A stretch of DNA of 64,000 nucleotides from CATQHP01 sp965214915 (GTDB lineage: Bacteria > Acidobacteriota > Terriglobia > Bryobacterales > UBA6623): NCBI GenBank assembly GCA_965214915.1, contig CBDCCP010000001.1:2418001-2482000 (forward strand). The letters are read 5' to 3'. Made by a program: the position numbers and the translations under genes. A model generated the notes under the pieces. It worked only from the letters and a program-made list of their open reading frames with translations. It was not told where the DNA came from and searched no databases. Below are positions 1 through 8,298 of this stretch, piece by piece. How positions within the stretch are numbered: position 1 is the first letter of the stretch; every line of letters starts with the position of its first letter.

Positions 1-356
1 ACTTGCAGCAGGCGGTCGGCGAAGACGGTCGCCTTGTCGATCTTGCCGTCGCCGTCGGCGTCTTCGAGGAAACGAATGCGGCTGCGCGGCGGATTGCCCT
101 CCTCGGGATCGAAGGGGTAGTCCAGCATTTCGGCAACATAGATGCCGCCGGCTTCGTCGAAACAGATTTCGACGGGATCGACAACGTGCGGCTCGGCGGC
201 GAAGAGCTCCGCGCGAAACCCGTCGACCAGAACCAGCTTGGCGGCGGCCTCGGCCGGTTCCGTAGGGTCGGTGTCGTACGGGCCTTTGCCGCCGCAGGCC
301 AATGCAAGCGGCAAGCCGGCCAAGACCATCGAGTAAATCGGGCGCAGCAGGCGCAT
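1..356 (-). CDS. PVC-type membrane-bound dehydrogenase lipoprotein, N-terminal part
   Basis: Reverse-strand frame opening with ATG at 354-356 and running off the left edge. The visible 118 residues start with a lipoprotein signal whose lipobox reads LALAC, followed by a stretch including GFRAELFAAEPHVVDPV and GGIYVAEMLDYP, then RIRFLEDADGDGKID. This is the characteristic start of the PVC-type (TIGR02604-like) membrane-bound dehydrogenase/L-sorbosone-dehydrogenase beta-propeller family, often fused to cytochrome and HEAT domains. It would be exported and lipid-anchored. The C-terminal three quarters lie outside the window, so substrate and cytochrome content cannot be judged. Confidence 0.75.
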   Translation of the reverse strand, partial: MRLLRPIYSMVLAGLPLALACGGKGPYDTDPTEPAEAAAKLVLVDGFRAELFAAEPHVVDPVEICFDEAGGIYVAEMLDYPFDPEEGNPPRSRIRFLEDADGDGKIDKATVFADRLLQ

Positions 357-465
357 CGGGCGCTGCACCGATTTTAGCCTTCGCGCCGCGGTCTCTCGGG
401 CGCGCGCCGCTCCGCTACAATCGTGAATCGCGGGCGGCGCGCTGCCCGAGCTGCGGAAATATCGG

Positions 466-1408
466 GTGAGCGGGCAAATCCAGGGGATCGCGCAGCAGGT
501 GCGGGCGGGTTCCCCCCGTGCGCTCGCCCGGGTCCTCAGCGAGGTCGAGAACCGCGGGCCGCGGGCCGACGCCCTGCTCGCTGAATTGTTTGCCGGGGCC
601 AAGCCGGCGCGGCGGATCGGCGTTACCGGCGCGCCGGGAGTGGGCAAGAGCACCCTTGTCGATCGAATGGCGCGGCATTTGCGCTCCGGCGGCCGTACCG
701 TAGCGGTGCTGGCCGTCGATCCGACCAGCCCTTTCAGCGGCGGGGGCGGTGCTTGGCGACCGCGTGCGCATGCAGGGGCACTGCGGCGACGCGGGGGTCT
801 TCATCCGTTCCATGGCGACCCGCGGCGCGCTAGGCGGCTTGGCGCCGGCGGTCGGCGATGCGATCGGCGTGCTCGAAGCCGCCGGGTACGGCGTGGTCAT
901 CGTCGAGACGGTCGGAGTCGGCCAGGCCGAGGTCGATGTCGTGCAGCTTGCCGATGTCGTTTGCGTCGTCCTGACGCCTGCGCTGGGCGACGATATCCAG
1001 GCGGCGAAGGCGGGCATCATGGAGATCGCCGACGTATTCGCCGTCAACAAGGCCGATCAGCCCGGCGCGGAGCGGCTGGAGGGGCAACTCCGCGCGATGC
1101 TGTCGCTGCTGCCCGCGGGACGGCCGCAGCCGCGCATCGTGCGCACGGTCGCAACCGAAGGCGGCGGCATCGCGGACCTCGCGGCAACGCTGCTGAACGC
1201 GCCCCGCCGGCACGACGCGGCGAAAGCATACTGGCGCCGGCGGCTGCTCGAACGCATCTCCGAGGGCTTGTTAGACTCCCTCGGCGGCGGGCCGTTGGCC
1301 GGCGAGGCGCTCGACCGGGCCGCTGCGGATGTCGCCGCCGGGAAGCTGAATCCCTACGAGTTCGTCCGGCGGGTCGTTGCGCAAGCAACCGCGGGAGGCG
1401 GGAAATGA
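466..1408 (+). pseudogene. meaB: Methylmalonyl-CoA mutase-associated GTPase MeaB, one-base frameshift
   Basis: MeaB (ArgK) is the G-protein chaperone that protects and reloads the B12-dependent methylmalonyl-CoA mutase. From a GTG at 466 the frame gives Walker A GAPGVGKST near residue 55 and then AVDPTSPFSGG. The family continues with (A/I)LGDR(V/I)RM, but here that sequence (VLGDRVRMQGHCGDAG) lies one frame later. A five-G run at 742-746 in place of four G accounts for the shift exactly. The downstream frame then holds ETVGVGQAE, the NKAD guanine-specificity motif and the usual C-terminus to the TGA at 1408, overlapping the mce start by ATGA. Everything else is intact, so this is either a very recent mutation or a consensus error in the homopolymer. 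Confidence 0.85.
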
Positions 1409-1803
1409 AGATCGATCACATCGGCATTGCCGTTCGCTCCATCGAGCGCTCGTTGGAGCTCTACCGCGATGTCCTGGGCATCGCGCCGCTCCGCCGGGTC
1501 GTGGTTGAGCATGAGGGAGTCGAGGTCGCCATGCTGCCGGCGGGCGGGCCGCGCATCGAACTGCTGCAGCCCGCCGCCGCGGATTCGTCGCTCGCCCGCT
1601 TCCTCGAAAAGCGCGGCGAGGGCATCCACCATATCGCCGTAGAGGTGGACGACCTCGACGCCGCGGCCGCCGCGGTGCGCCGCTCGGGCCGCCGCCTCGT
1701 CACCGACGAAATCCGCATCGGAGCCGAAAACTACCGCTATGTCTTCGTCCACCCCAAGGATGCCGGCGGCGTCCTGCTGGAGTTGATCGAGCCGCTTTCC
1801 TGA
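1405..1803 (+). CDS. mce: Methylmalonyl-CoA epimerase
   Basis: 132-residue VOC (glyoxalase-fold) protein that interconverts (S)- and (R)-methylmalonyl-CoA, linking propionyl-CoA carboxylase to the mutase. It starts MKIDHIGIAV with the metal-binding His, has a second His in GEGIHHIAVEV, and ends GGVLLELIEP with the metal-ligand Glu. Length and motif order are normal for the family. Its ATG overlaps the meaB stop (ATGA), so the two are translationally coupled. A carboxylase beta subunit that could feed this pathway lies at 21.05 kb, but the mutase itself is not in the window. Confidence 0.92.
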   Translation: MKIDHIGIAVRSIERSLELYRDVLGIAPLRRVVVEHEGVEVAMLPAGGPRIELLQPAAADSSLARFLEKRGEGIHHIAVEVDDLDAAAAAVRRSGRRLVTDEIRIGAENYRYVFVHPKDAGGVLLELIEPLS

Positions 1804-1807
1804 ACCC

Positions 1808-2265
1808 ATGCCGCAACCCGAACCGTTCCCCATTCTTCCTACCGCCGGACTCGAGCGCGCCGCCAGGTCGTGTCCTCTGCGCGAAGGCAAGGAAACGGCA
1901 GAGTGGATCGCCTGCTGCTCCTGGCGCTTCTTCCCCCTGGCCGCTCTCATCGCCCGCGACGACGCTCTCGCCAAAGATGTCCTGCAAGAGAGTTGGATCA
2001 AAGTCCTGCAAGAGATCGAGACCCATGTCGGCGGCCCCCCCGCCTGCTCCGCGAAACGATCGCCGTGCTGCCCGAAATCTACCGCCAGGTCATGGAGTTG
2101 CGCCTCTACGGAGAGCTTTCCATCGAGCAGACCGCCGAGCGGCTCCACATCTCCCGATCCGATGTCTCCGTCCGCTTGCACCGCGCCGTCGCCATGCTCC
2201 AGAAACGCATCGACGCCCGCCTGCAACCCAAAAACCCTCCCGGTCCGGAGCGGCCCGAAGAATAG
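1808..2265 (+). pseudogene. ECF sigma factor relic (region 2 fragment and region 4 in different frames)
   Basis: A sigma-70 region 2-like stretch (ALIARDDALAKDVLQESW, then IKVLQEI) is read in the frame starting at 1808. A region 4 stretch (LPEIYRQVMELRLYGELS, then helix-turn-helix residues TAERLHISRSDVSVRLHRAV) is read in another frame ending at 2265. They meet at about 2030-2045, next to a run of seven C at 2035-2041. The residues normally between them, regions 2.3-2.4 with the promoter-melting segment, are absent, so this looks like a 3n+1 internal deletion rather than a base-call error. No functional sigma factor is expected. Confidence 0.6.
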
Positions 2266-2311
2266 TCCGCGAGACGTAATCTCCCTCCGTCGAAAAAAGT
2301 TTCGAAAAAAA

Positions 2312-2341
2312 TGTAAGGCGGAGGCCGTTCCGGGCGTTATA
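2312..2341 (+). promoter_or_regulatory. Possible ECF-type promoter
   Basis: TGTAAGG at 2312-2318 and CGTTATA at 2335-2341 are separated by 16 bases. This resembles ECF sigma promoters with a TGTAA-type -35 and a CGT-type -10 element. It lies between the sigma relic and the exported-protein run that starts at 2479. Pattern match only. Confidence 0.3.
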
Positions 2342-2478
2342 GGGGTAGAGGGACAAAAAATCATGCCCGGCTTCGGATTGGCGGAAACAGCACGGAAGCG
2401 GCGGATGCGCCGCTCTTGCCGCCCCGCGCCGGAGGTCGGGCGTTCTCACTCGGTCCCTCGACGAAAGGAGACTCGATC

Positions 2479-3216
2479 ATGAAACGCATCTGTTGGATGT
2501 TCTTGCTGCCGGCGTTGCTGCTCATTGCCGCGGGCGATCTTCTCGCCCAGCAGCAGGAATTCTGCGTTGTTGAATACGCCGGCGAAACTCGCAACCGCAC
2601 CGTCGCCGGCGCGATTACCGGTGAGTGTCCCGGTCAAGGGTTTTGGCCCCATAGCGCGCCGTTCGGAAACTGGGGCGTGACCTCGAATTACGGCCACAAA
2701 TCGGATGGCGATCAATTCCCAGGATGGAAGAGAGGGACAAAAGCTACTGATCCGAGCGTACCAAACTGGCAATGGAACAGCTGCACCACGCACCCGGACT
2801 ACTTGCCGGGAAACTGGATGTACTACAACGACAACAACTTCACGACACAGCGTTCTTCGCTCGGAATCGCCTCGCATGGACAGCGCCAATTCCGAGTACC
2901 CGTTGACTGCAGCGGAGAAGAATTCGAGCCGTCCAGCGACGGCTGTGCCGACCATTCTGTTCCTACATCGTGGAGTCAGTCAAACAACTTCATGACTCTT
3001 TACGAACTCGACTTGGGGGATCCGGATTCGCTTATTGAAACGTTGTATTTCCCACAAACCACAGTGTCTATAACCGGTTGCGGTCAACACAGTTGTTCCG
3101 AAAGCGTTTCGAGTTGGGTTGGAACGACAAGCTCCACGTCCTCCAGCGCTGTGGTCGAAGCCGAGATGCGCATGAAGGTATCGGCATTCTTGCAATCGAG
3201 CTGCCAATGGCGGTAA
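2479..3216 (+). CDS. Exported protein of unknown function
   Basis: 245 residues with a clean signal peptide (MKRICWMFLLPALLLIAAG, cleavage near LLAQ). The start is set by AAAGGAG at 2464-2470, nine bases before the ATG. The mature part is rich in Trp, Asn, Ser and Cys, for example GNWGVTSNYGHKSDGD and GCGQHSCSESVSSW, and has at least seven Cys, which suggests disulfides outside the cytoplasm. It ends in a Ser/Thr-rich stretch followed by SSCQWR. I recognise no family. It is the first gene of the run of exported proteins that extends to 6.2 kb. Confidence 0.65.
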   Translation: MKRICWMFLLPALLLIAAGDLLAQQQEFCVVEYAGETRNRTVAGAITGECPGQGFWPHSAPFGNWGVTSNYGHKSDGDQFPGWKRGTKATDPSVPNWQWNSCTTHPDYLPGNWMYYNDNNFTTQRSSLGIASHGQRQFRVPVDCSGEEFEPSSDGCADHSVPTSWSQSNNFMTLYELDLGDPDSLIETLYFPQTTVSITGCGQHSCSESVSSWVGTTSSTSSSAVVEAEMRMKVSAFLQSSCQWR

Positions 3217-3242
3217 TCGGAGACGCCACGGAGAAGACAATC

Positions 3243-3761
3243 ATGATTCTCGCAACAAAAAATATGCGACCGATTCCGCTTCTGCTCGCCGGGATGCTCG
3301 CCCTCGGTCCGGTGGCCGAGGCCGCCGCGGTCAAAAACGACTGGTCTAAAGTCAGGAACGTGCAGCCCGGAATGCGTACCTGGGTTCGGCGTTATCAGAG
3401 CGAAGTCCCGAAAGGCCAGCCCAAGGTCGTCCACGGCCGTTTCGCCTCGGCCGGCCCCGACACCATCACTCTCATGCTCTCCGACGGCGACAGCGTCACC
3501 TTCGAGAAACGCGCCGTGCATAGAGTGTCCGTCCGCCGTCCGGCAAGCCAACGTTGGCCGGCATGGGCCGCAGCCGGCGGAATGCTGGCGCTCAACCACA
3601 CCGTCATCGCCAGCCAATTCGAGGGTTCCGATCACGAAGAAGTATCCACCTTCATCGGCATTCTGGATTTGCTCACCATTGCTCCCGTTTGGGCAGCCTT
3701 TTATTTCGGCATGACCAGAAAACCGATCTATGACGTGCCCAAGAAGCAACGCAACAACTAA
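3243..3761 (+). CDS. Exported IYxVP-family protein, copy 1
   Basis: 172 residues. A signal peptide (LLLAGMLALGPVAEA) is followed by NDWSKVRNVQPG, a beta-rich domain with GRFASAGPDTITLMLSDG and EKRAVHRVSVRRP, two hydrophobic segments (about residues 105-120 and 140-158) and the end KPIYDVPKKQR. The same architecture recurs at 4717, 5235 and 5676 and twice at 51.5-52.8 kb. Small barrel-like exported proteins ending in an IYxVP-like motif are familiar in Acidobacteriota, but no function is known to me. GGAGA at 3230-3234 supports the 3243 start. The nearest relative in the window is the 5676 copy, which shares GILxLLTIAPVWAA. Confidence 0.7.
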   Translation: MILATKNMRPIPLLLAGMLALGPVAEAAAVKNDWSKVRNVQPGMRTWVRRYQSEVPKGQPKVVHGRFASAGPDTITLMLSDGDSVTFEKRAVHRVSVRRPASQRWPAWAAAGGMLALNHTVIASQFEGSDHEEVSTFIGILDLLTIAPVWAAFYFGMTRKPIYDVPKKQRNN

Positions 3762-3785
3762 CAAGAAAAGAAAGGAAACACCGCC

Positions 3786-4684
3786 ATGCAACGCGCAACC
3801 ATCCATTTCAAGAAATTCTTCGTGGTTTCCCTGTTCGTGGCCGCGGCGGCGGCAGCGCCCGTTGAAATTGCCGGTACGCTTCGGAACATAAATGGGACGT
3901 TCCTCAGTGGAACGATCACCGTCTTCCCAACAAGGCCGGCAAATGATCGTCACCGATCACCAAGTCGATTCAACCGGCGCTTTCCGCATCGCAAGCGACG
4001 CTACGGCAGGAATTGTGGTCTATGCCGAGGCTCCCGGTCATCCTCCTCGCGAGAGATTGATCCCGCCCGGCGCCACGGGAATTTTCCCGCTCAACTTCGT
4101 GTTTCCCTTGGGCCGGGACGTCCAAGGACGAGTGGTCAACACCGACGGCGACGGCGTGCCGGACGCCGCTGTGCAGGTGCGCTACCACGAACCCGGCAAA
4201 CCCGTCCGGCGCGTCTCGTTCGATCAAGATGCCCGCACCGACGGCGAACGGCCGCTTGCAACTCCGCGACGTCGGCGTCGATGTCCCCTTCTACATTGAT
4301 GTCCACGCCCCTAATTACGTGGCGGCAGCTTCGCAGCGGATAAAGCTGGCGGCAAACTCCAAAATGGAAGACATCGTGCTCGGCGAGCCGGGCGCTTCCG
4401 TCGTAGTGAACCTCGTCGATAAAGACGACTCCCCATTTTCCGGCGTTGCGGTGACGCTGCTCGCGGACCCCGCGGGCATTTCTGCCGAAGCGAAGGGGTC
4501 GTGGCTGCATCACAAGTCTTTCCGCCAACGGGCCGTGACATCGTCTCTCGGCAACGTCCGGTTCTCGGGAGTGCCTCCGGGCCGCATCATCGTGCGCGCC
4601 AAGACTCCCGCCGAATCGCTCGAGCAACGCGCGATCGCCGTGACCAACCAGGAATTGCGCCTGACGTTGAGGGCGCTGCAATGA
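3786..4684 (+). pseudogene. Exported carboxypeptidase-regulatory-like protein with two +1 frameshifts
   Basis: Three consecutive open segments, each one frame on, make a continuous exported protein of about 298 residues. The N-terminus has a signal peptide (FFVVSLFVAAAAAAP) and GTLRNINGTFLSGTITVF. The middle has VDSTGAFRIASD and GRVVNTDGDGVPDAAVQV. The C-terminus has GRLQLRDVGVDVPFYIDV and GNVRFSGVPPGRIIVRA. These are repeated carboxypeptidase-regulatory (Ig-like) units. One extra C near 3929 (CCC for CC) would restore VFQQGRQMIVTDHQ. One extra G near 4241 would restore TDANGRLQLRD. Both look like single-base insertions, biological or technical. RBS AAAGGAAA lies upstream of the ATG. Confidence 0.6.
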
Positions 4685-4716
4685 ATGCCGCGGCAAGCAG
4701 CGGAAGGAGGCTCACG

Positions 4717-5238
4717 ATGACGAGGAACGGATGCCCGCGCCGGCTTGCGGTTCTGCTGTTGGCGGCCGTTTTGCCGGCGGCGGCCGGGGTCAAGGCCGAC
4801 TGGTCCAGGGTGCGGGCGATAGAGGCCGGAAGACCGACCACGGTGTTGCTTTACGCGGACGAAGCCCCTCCGGGAGCCGGCAAGATCAAAGGCCGCTTCG
4901 AATCCGCCGCGGCCGAATCCATCACCCTGGCGTTGCCGGACGGTCTAACGCGCACCATCGAAAAGCGGGCCGTGCGCAAGGTCCTGGTTCGCCGTCCGCT
5001 CGCGAAGCGCTGGCCCGGATGGGCCGCCTTGGGCATCTCCGCCGGGTTGTGGCAAACCCTGGTGATCTTGATGCAAGATATGAAACCGGGAGCGGTAGCT
5101 CTAACGGGATCGTTCATTATTCCGCCCACGGCTGTGGCTTTCTTCGGTTCGCAGATGAAAGGCATTTACAACGTGCCGCCCAAGCATAGGGAGAAGCTTC
5201 GCATGGACAAGCAAGCAACCGGCGGAGACGCACGATGA
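4717..5238 (+). CDS. Exported IYxVP-family protein, copy 2
   Basis: 173 residues. The start at 4717 is chosen over an ATG at 4681 because GGAAGGAGG ends six bases upstream and the signal peptide (RRLAVLLLAAVLPAAAG) follows directly. Then come ADWSRVRAIEAG, GRFESAAAESITLALPDG, EKRAVRKVLVRRP, a hydrophobic region and the diagnostic GIYNVPPKHR. Unlike copy 1 it has a 15-residue polar tail (EKLRMDKQATGGDAR). Its stop overlaps the start of the next copy (ATGA), so the two are probably co-translated. The first codons of the two genes are nearly identical, indicating a recent duplication. Confidence 0.7.
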   Translation: MTRNGCPRRLAVLLLAAVLPAAAGVKADWSRVRAIEAGRPTTVLLYADEAPPGAGKIKGRFESAAAESITLALPDGLTRTIEKRAVRKVLVRRPLAKRWPGWAALGISAGLWQTLVILMQDMKPGAVALTGSFIIPPTAVAFFGSQMKGIYNVPPKHREKLRMDKQATGGDAR

Positions 5239-5679
5239 CGAGGAACGGATGCCTGCGCCGGGCCGCGGTTCTGCTGTTGGCGGCCGGTTTGCCGGCGGCG
5301 GCCAAGGTCAAGTCCGACTGGTCCAGGGTGCAGGCGGTGGAGGCCGGAAGGCGCGTCGCTGTGCTGCTCTACGAGGGTGAAGCCCGCGCGCAAGACCTGA
5401 CGGTCAAGGGCCGCTTCGAGTCGGCTACGGCCGAATCCATCACCCTCGTACTAGGTGCTGGTGCGTCGCCCGTTCTCGAAACGCGCGCCGGGATGGATCG
5501 CCATGGGGGTCACCGCGGCCATACTGGAAACGCTCTCGGGAATAGGCGACCCCTACAGCGCGGGACTCAGGGCCGGCGCCCACGGACTGTTCACAGTCCC
5601 GATCGGGATCGCATTTTTCTTCGGTTCGCAGATGGGAGGCATTTACAACGTGCCGCCAAAGCACAGGGGGCGGCCATGA
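5235..5679 (+). pseudogene. Exported IYxVP-family protein, copy 3, internal deletion
   Basis: Opens MTRNGCLRRAAVLLLAAG like copy 2 and runs through SDWSRVQAVEAG to ESITLVL. It then jumps frame at about 5452 to VLVRRPFSKRAPGW and continues to GIYNVPPKHRGRP. Compared with copy 2, the 15 residues corresponding to PDGLTRTIEKRAVRK are missing. A 44-bp deletion fits both the loss and the frame change. In its own frame the protein would read through into unrelated sequence, so this copy is probably dead. Its 3' end overlaps the start of copy 4 by ATGA. Confidence 0.65.
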
Positions 5680-6182
5680 CTCTCGCGGCAAGGAACATGC
5701 GGGCGCTGCCGCTTCTGCTCGCCGCCGGGATGCTCTGCCAGACGGCCGCGGCCGGCGCGAGGATCAAGAGCGATTGGTCGCGGGTCCGGGAGGTCGAACC
5801 CGGAACAAAGGTCTGGGTGCGGCTTTACAAGAACGAAACCCCGAAGGGGCGCCCCAGGGTGGTTCTCGGCCGTTTCGCCTCGGCCGGCGCCGACAGCGTC
5901 GCCATTGTCTTGTCCGACGGCAAAACCGCCGCGTTCGAGAAACGCGCCGTGCGCAGAGTGTCCGTCCGTCGCCCGGCGCGCCAACGTTGGCCGGCAGGGG
6001 TCGCCGCCGGCGGAATGGCGGCGATCGATCTCGCCCTCATCAGGGGAGTCGATGCGGAAGACGCAGCCGCCACACTGGGTATTCTGAGCCTGCTCACCAT
6101 TGCTCCCGTTTGGGCCGCCGTTCATTTCGGCATGACCGGAAAACCGATCTACGACGCGCCGGAGGAGCAGCGAACCGACTAG
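5676..6182 (+). CDS. Exported IYxVP-family protein, copy 4
   Basis: 168 residues. Signal peptide RALPLLLAAGMLCQTAAAG, then SDWSRVREVEPG, GRFASAGADSVAIVLSDG, EKRAVRRVSVRRP, a hydrophobic segment including LGILSLLTIAPVWAA, and the terminal KPIYDAPEEQR. It is closer to copy 1 than to copies 2 and 3, so the array alternates two subtypes. GGGGGCGG lies just upstream of the ATG. Last gene of the exported-protein run. Confidence 0.7.
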   Translation: MTLAARNMRALPLLLAAGMLCQTAAAGARIKSDWSRVREVEPGTKVWVRLYKNETPKGRPRVVLGRFASAGADSVAIVLSDGKTAAFEKRAVRRVSVRRPARQRWPAGVAAGGMAAIDLALIRGVDAEDAAATLGILSLLTIAPVWAAVHFGMTGKPIYDAPEEQRTD

Positions 6183-6193
6183 CATGGTTGTAT

Positions 6194-6220
6194 CGGGTTC
6201 CCGCGGCCTGCCGGAACCCG
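6194..6220 (+). terminator. Hairpin after the exported-protein run
   Basis: Perfect 8-bp inverted repeat, CGGGTTCC at 6194-6201 and GGAACCCG at 6213-6220 with an 11-base loop, between the last exported gene and the phosphatase. There is no T-run, so it may be a 3'-end stabiliser rather than a classical terminator. Confidence 0.3.
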
Positions 6221-6230
6221 GGCGCCGGCA

Positions 6231-7547
6231 ATGGACGCTGAATTTCGCATCAAGCGCCTCGAAGCGGAGAACGCGCGGCTCAAGAGCGCCGTCGAAGAGC
6301 TCTCGATTCTCAACGAGGTCGCCTCGGCGGTCTCGTCCACTTCCTCGCTCGACCGCATCGTCGATCTGATCGTCCAGAAGTGCGTCAAGCATCTCAACGT
6401 CGAGCAGGGCGCGGCGCTGCTGTTCAACAACCAGGCCGAAGGCGCCGCGCTGAAAACGATGGTGCGCAAGGCGCATACCGAGGTCGAGGTCATTCCCTAC
6501 CGCCTCGGCGATCAAATCACCGGTTGGATGCTCAAGAACCAGGAGCCGTTGATCGTCAACGACTTCGCAACCGACGGACGGTTTCGGGTTCCCGAAGAGG
6601 CGCGCAGGATTCACTCGCTGCTCTGCGTCCCGCTGCGCTTGAAGGGGCGCATGATCGGCGTGCTCAACGTGTTCAACAAGAAAGACGGCGCGGTTTTCAA
6701 CGCGGGCGACCGGCGGCTGCTGAGCATCATCGCGGCGCAATCGGCGCAGGTCGTCGAAAACGCGCGGCTGGCCGAAGAGGAAAAAGCCTTGGCGGACCTC
6801 CAGAAAGAGCTGCAACTGGCGCGCGACATTCAGATGCGGCTGCTGCCCAAGGCGCCGCCCGCGATCGCCGGCTACGAGGTTGCCGGGCAATCGCAGCCCG
6901 CGCTGCGCGTAGGCGGCGACTATTTCGATTTTTTGGAGCTCGCCGACGGGCGCTGGGGGTTCTGCCTGGCGGACGTTTCAGGCAAGGGCATTACGGCCTC
7001 GCTGCTGATGGCCAACGTGCAGGCAACCATCCGCGGCCAGAGCCGCCTGGCGCCGGATGCGGGCAAATGCGTGGAGCACTCGAACCGCATGCTCTACGAG
7101 AGCACCGACGCGGACAAGTTCGTCACCATGTTCTACGCCGTGCTCGACGCCGCAACCCACACTCTGGATTACAGCAATGCCGGACACAATCCCCCGATCC
7201 TGGTCTCCGCTAAGCGCGGGCCGATGCTGCTCGAAGTCGGCGGCCCCGTGCTCAGCGTCATGCCGCAGTTCTCCTACCGGCGCGCGCAAGTGAGCATGAG
7301 ACCCGGCGACACCCTGCTGGTTTACAGCGACGGCTACAGCGAAGCGATGAACTGCCAATTCGAAGAGTTTGGCGAGGAACGCCTGCGCGAGCTTGCCGCC
7401 GCGCACCGGGGTCTCCCGCCGGCGAAGCTGATCGAAACCATTACCGAGCAGGTGCAGCGATTCTGCCAGGACGCGCCGCAAGCCGACGACATGACGATCA
7501 TGGCGGTCCACCGCAAGGCCAAGGCCGCCGGCGCGGCCGGTGGATAG
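6231..7547 (+). CDS. GAF-domain PP2C-type serine phosphatase (RsbU/SpoIIE-like)
   Basis: 438 residues. Residues 1-25 form a short coiled coil (RIKRLEAENARLKSAVEEL), about 26-185 a GAF sensor domain, and about 195-430 a SpoIIE/RsbU-type PP2C phosphatase. The PP2C metal-binding acidic motifs are visible as VGGDYFDF (227-234), DVSGKGITASLL (248 on) and QADDMTIMAV near the C-terminus. Such enzymes dephosphorylate anti-anti-sigma or similar STAS proteins in partner-switching pathways. No STAS or anti-sigma kinase gene is adjacent, so the target is unknown. Cytoplasmic; no signal peptide or membrane segment. Confidence 0.88.
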   Translation: MDAEFRIKRLEAENARLKSAVEELSILNEVASAVSSTSSLDRIVDLIVQKCVKHLNVEQGAALLFNNQAEGAALKTMVRKAHTEVEVIPYRLGDQITGWMLKNQEPLIVNDFATDGRFRVPEEARRIHSLLCVPLRLKGRMIGVLNVFNKKDGAVFNAGDRRLLSIIAAQSAQVVENARLAEEEKALADLQKELQLARDIQMRLLPKAPPAIAGYEVAGQSQPALRVGGDYFDFLELADGRWGFCLADVSGKGITASLLMANVQATIRGQSRLAPDAGKCVEHSNRMLYESTDADKFVTMFYAVLDAATHTLDYSNAGHNPPILVSAKRGPMLLEVGGPVLSVMPQFSYRRAQVSMRPGDTLLVYSDGYSEAMNCQFEEFGEERLRELAAAHRGLPPAKLIETITEQVQRFCQDAPQADDMTIMAVHRKAKAAGAAGG

Positions 7548-7576
7548 CGGCTAGCAAGGCAAGCCGTTGCGGCGGC

Positions 7577-8149
7577 TTAGCGGCGTTCGAGCAGCGCGAC
7601 GACGGCCGCGTGTCCGTTCTGGGCGGCGAAGGTCAGAGCGGTCTCGCCGTCGATATCGCTGATCTCCGGCGACGCCCCGCGGTCGAGCAGCAGGCGGACG
7701 ATATCGGCGTGGCCCTCGGCTGCCGCGAACATCAACGCGGTCCAACCCTCTTCGCCGTCGGTTACGTTGACCTCGGCGCCGTGCGCCAGCAGGATTTCGA
7801 CCGTGGGCGCGTTCGGCCCGGACGCGGCGTACATCAGCGCCGTCCGCCGATTGATGTCCTGCTTGTTGGGGTCGGCCTTTTTCTCGCACAGCAGCCGGAC
7901 GGTGCCCGCGTGGCCGTCGTAGGCCGCCATCATCAGCGCCGTCCGCCCAACCTCGTCCACCGCGTCGATGTCGGCTTCGGCCAGCAGCGCCTCGACGCTG
8001 TCGGCATCCCCGCGGAATGCGGCTTCGATCAGGGCGGCGTTCGACCGCGCGGACGCCGCCGACCCACGGCCGGAGCCCGCCGTCGGGGAATCGCTCGAAC
8101 AGGAAGTCCAAAGCAGCAGCAAGGGAACACAGAGACGCAGCATCGGCAT
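7577..8149 (-). CDS. Small exported ankyrin-repeat protein
   Basis: 190 residues. The hydrophobic start MPMLRLCVPLLLLWTSC looks like a signal peptide with a weak lipobox (WTSC). About four ankyrin repeats of canonical type follow, such as GRTALMMAAYDGHAGTVRLL and GWTALMFAAAEGHADIVRLL, closing with HAAVVALLERR. The helix motif is the common GHxxVVxLL form, unlike the NPAVI form of the 23.7-32.5 kb genes, so it belongs to a different lineage of ankyrin proteins. Partner unknown. Confidence 0.75.
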   Translation of the reverse strand: MPMLRLCVPLLLLWTSCSSDSPTAGSGRGSAASARSNAALIEAAFRGDADSVEALLAEADIDAVDEVGRTALMMAAYDGHAGTVRLLCEKKADPNKQDINRRTALMYAASGPNAPTVEILLAHGAEVNVTDGEEGWTALMFAAAEGHADIVRLLLDRGASPEISDIDGETALTFAAQNGHAAVVALLERR

Positions 8150-8298
8150 GCCCCCGCGAGTCTAGCAAATCGCGGCAGAGTCCCTTTCAACCACAGCCGC
8201 CAAGTCCGACATCCTACTAACCGGAAGTTTCAGAGTTGATCGCGCATAAGCCACTGTTGTTGAGGTACTTGCGTGACTTGGGGGGTGTTCGGTGGCGG

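Noticed and set aside
742..746. Programmed ribosomal frameshift in meaB
   Set aside because: MeaB is not known to be frameshift-regulated and there is no slippery heptamer or Shine-Dalgarno-like stimulator; mutation or base-call error is simpler.
2280..2311. Terminator from the two A-runs before the ECF promoter
   Set aside because: The runs (CGAAAAAA and CGAAAAAAA) are not preceded by a stable GC stem.
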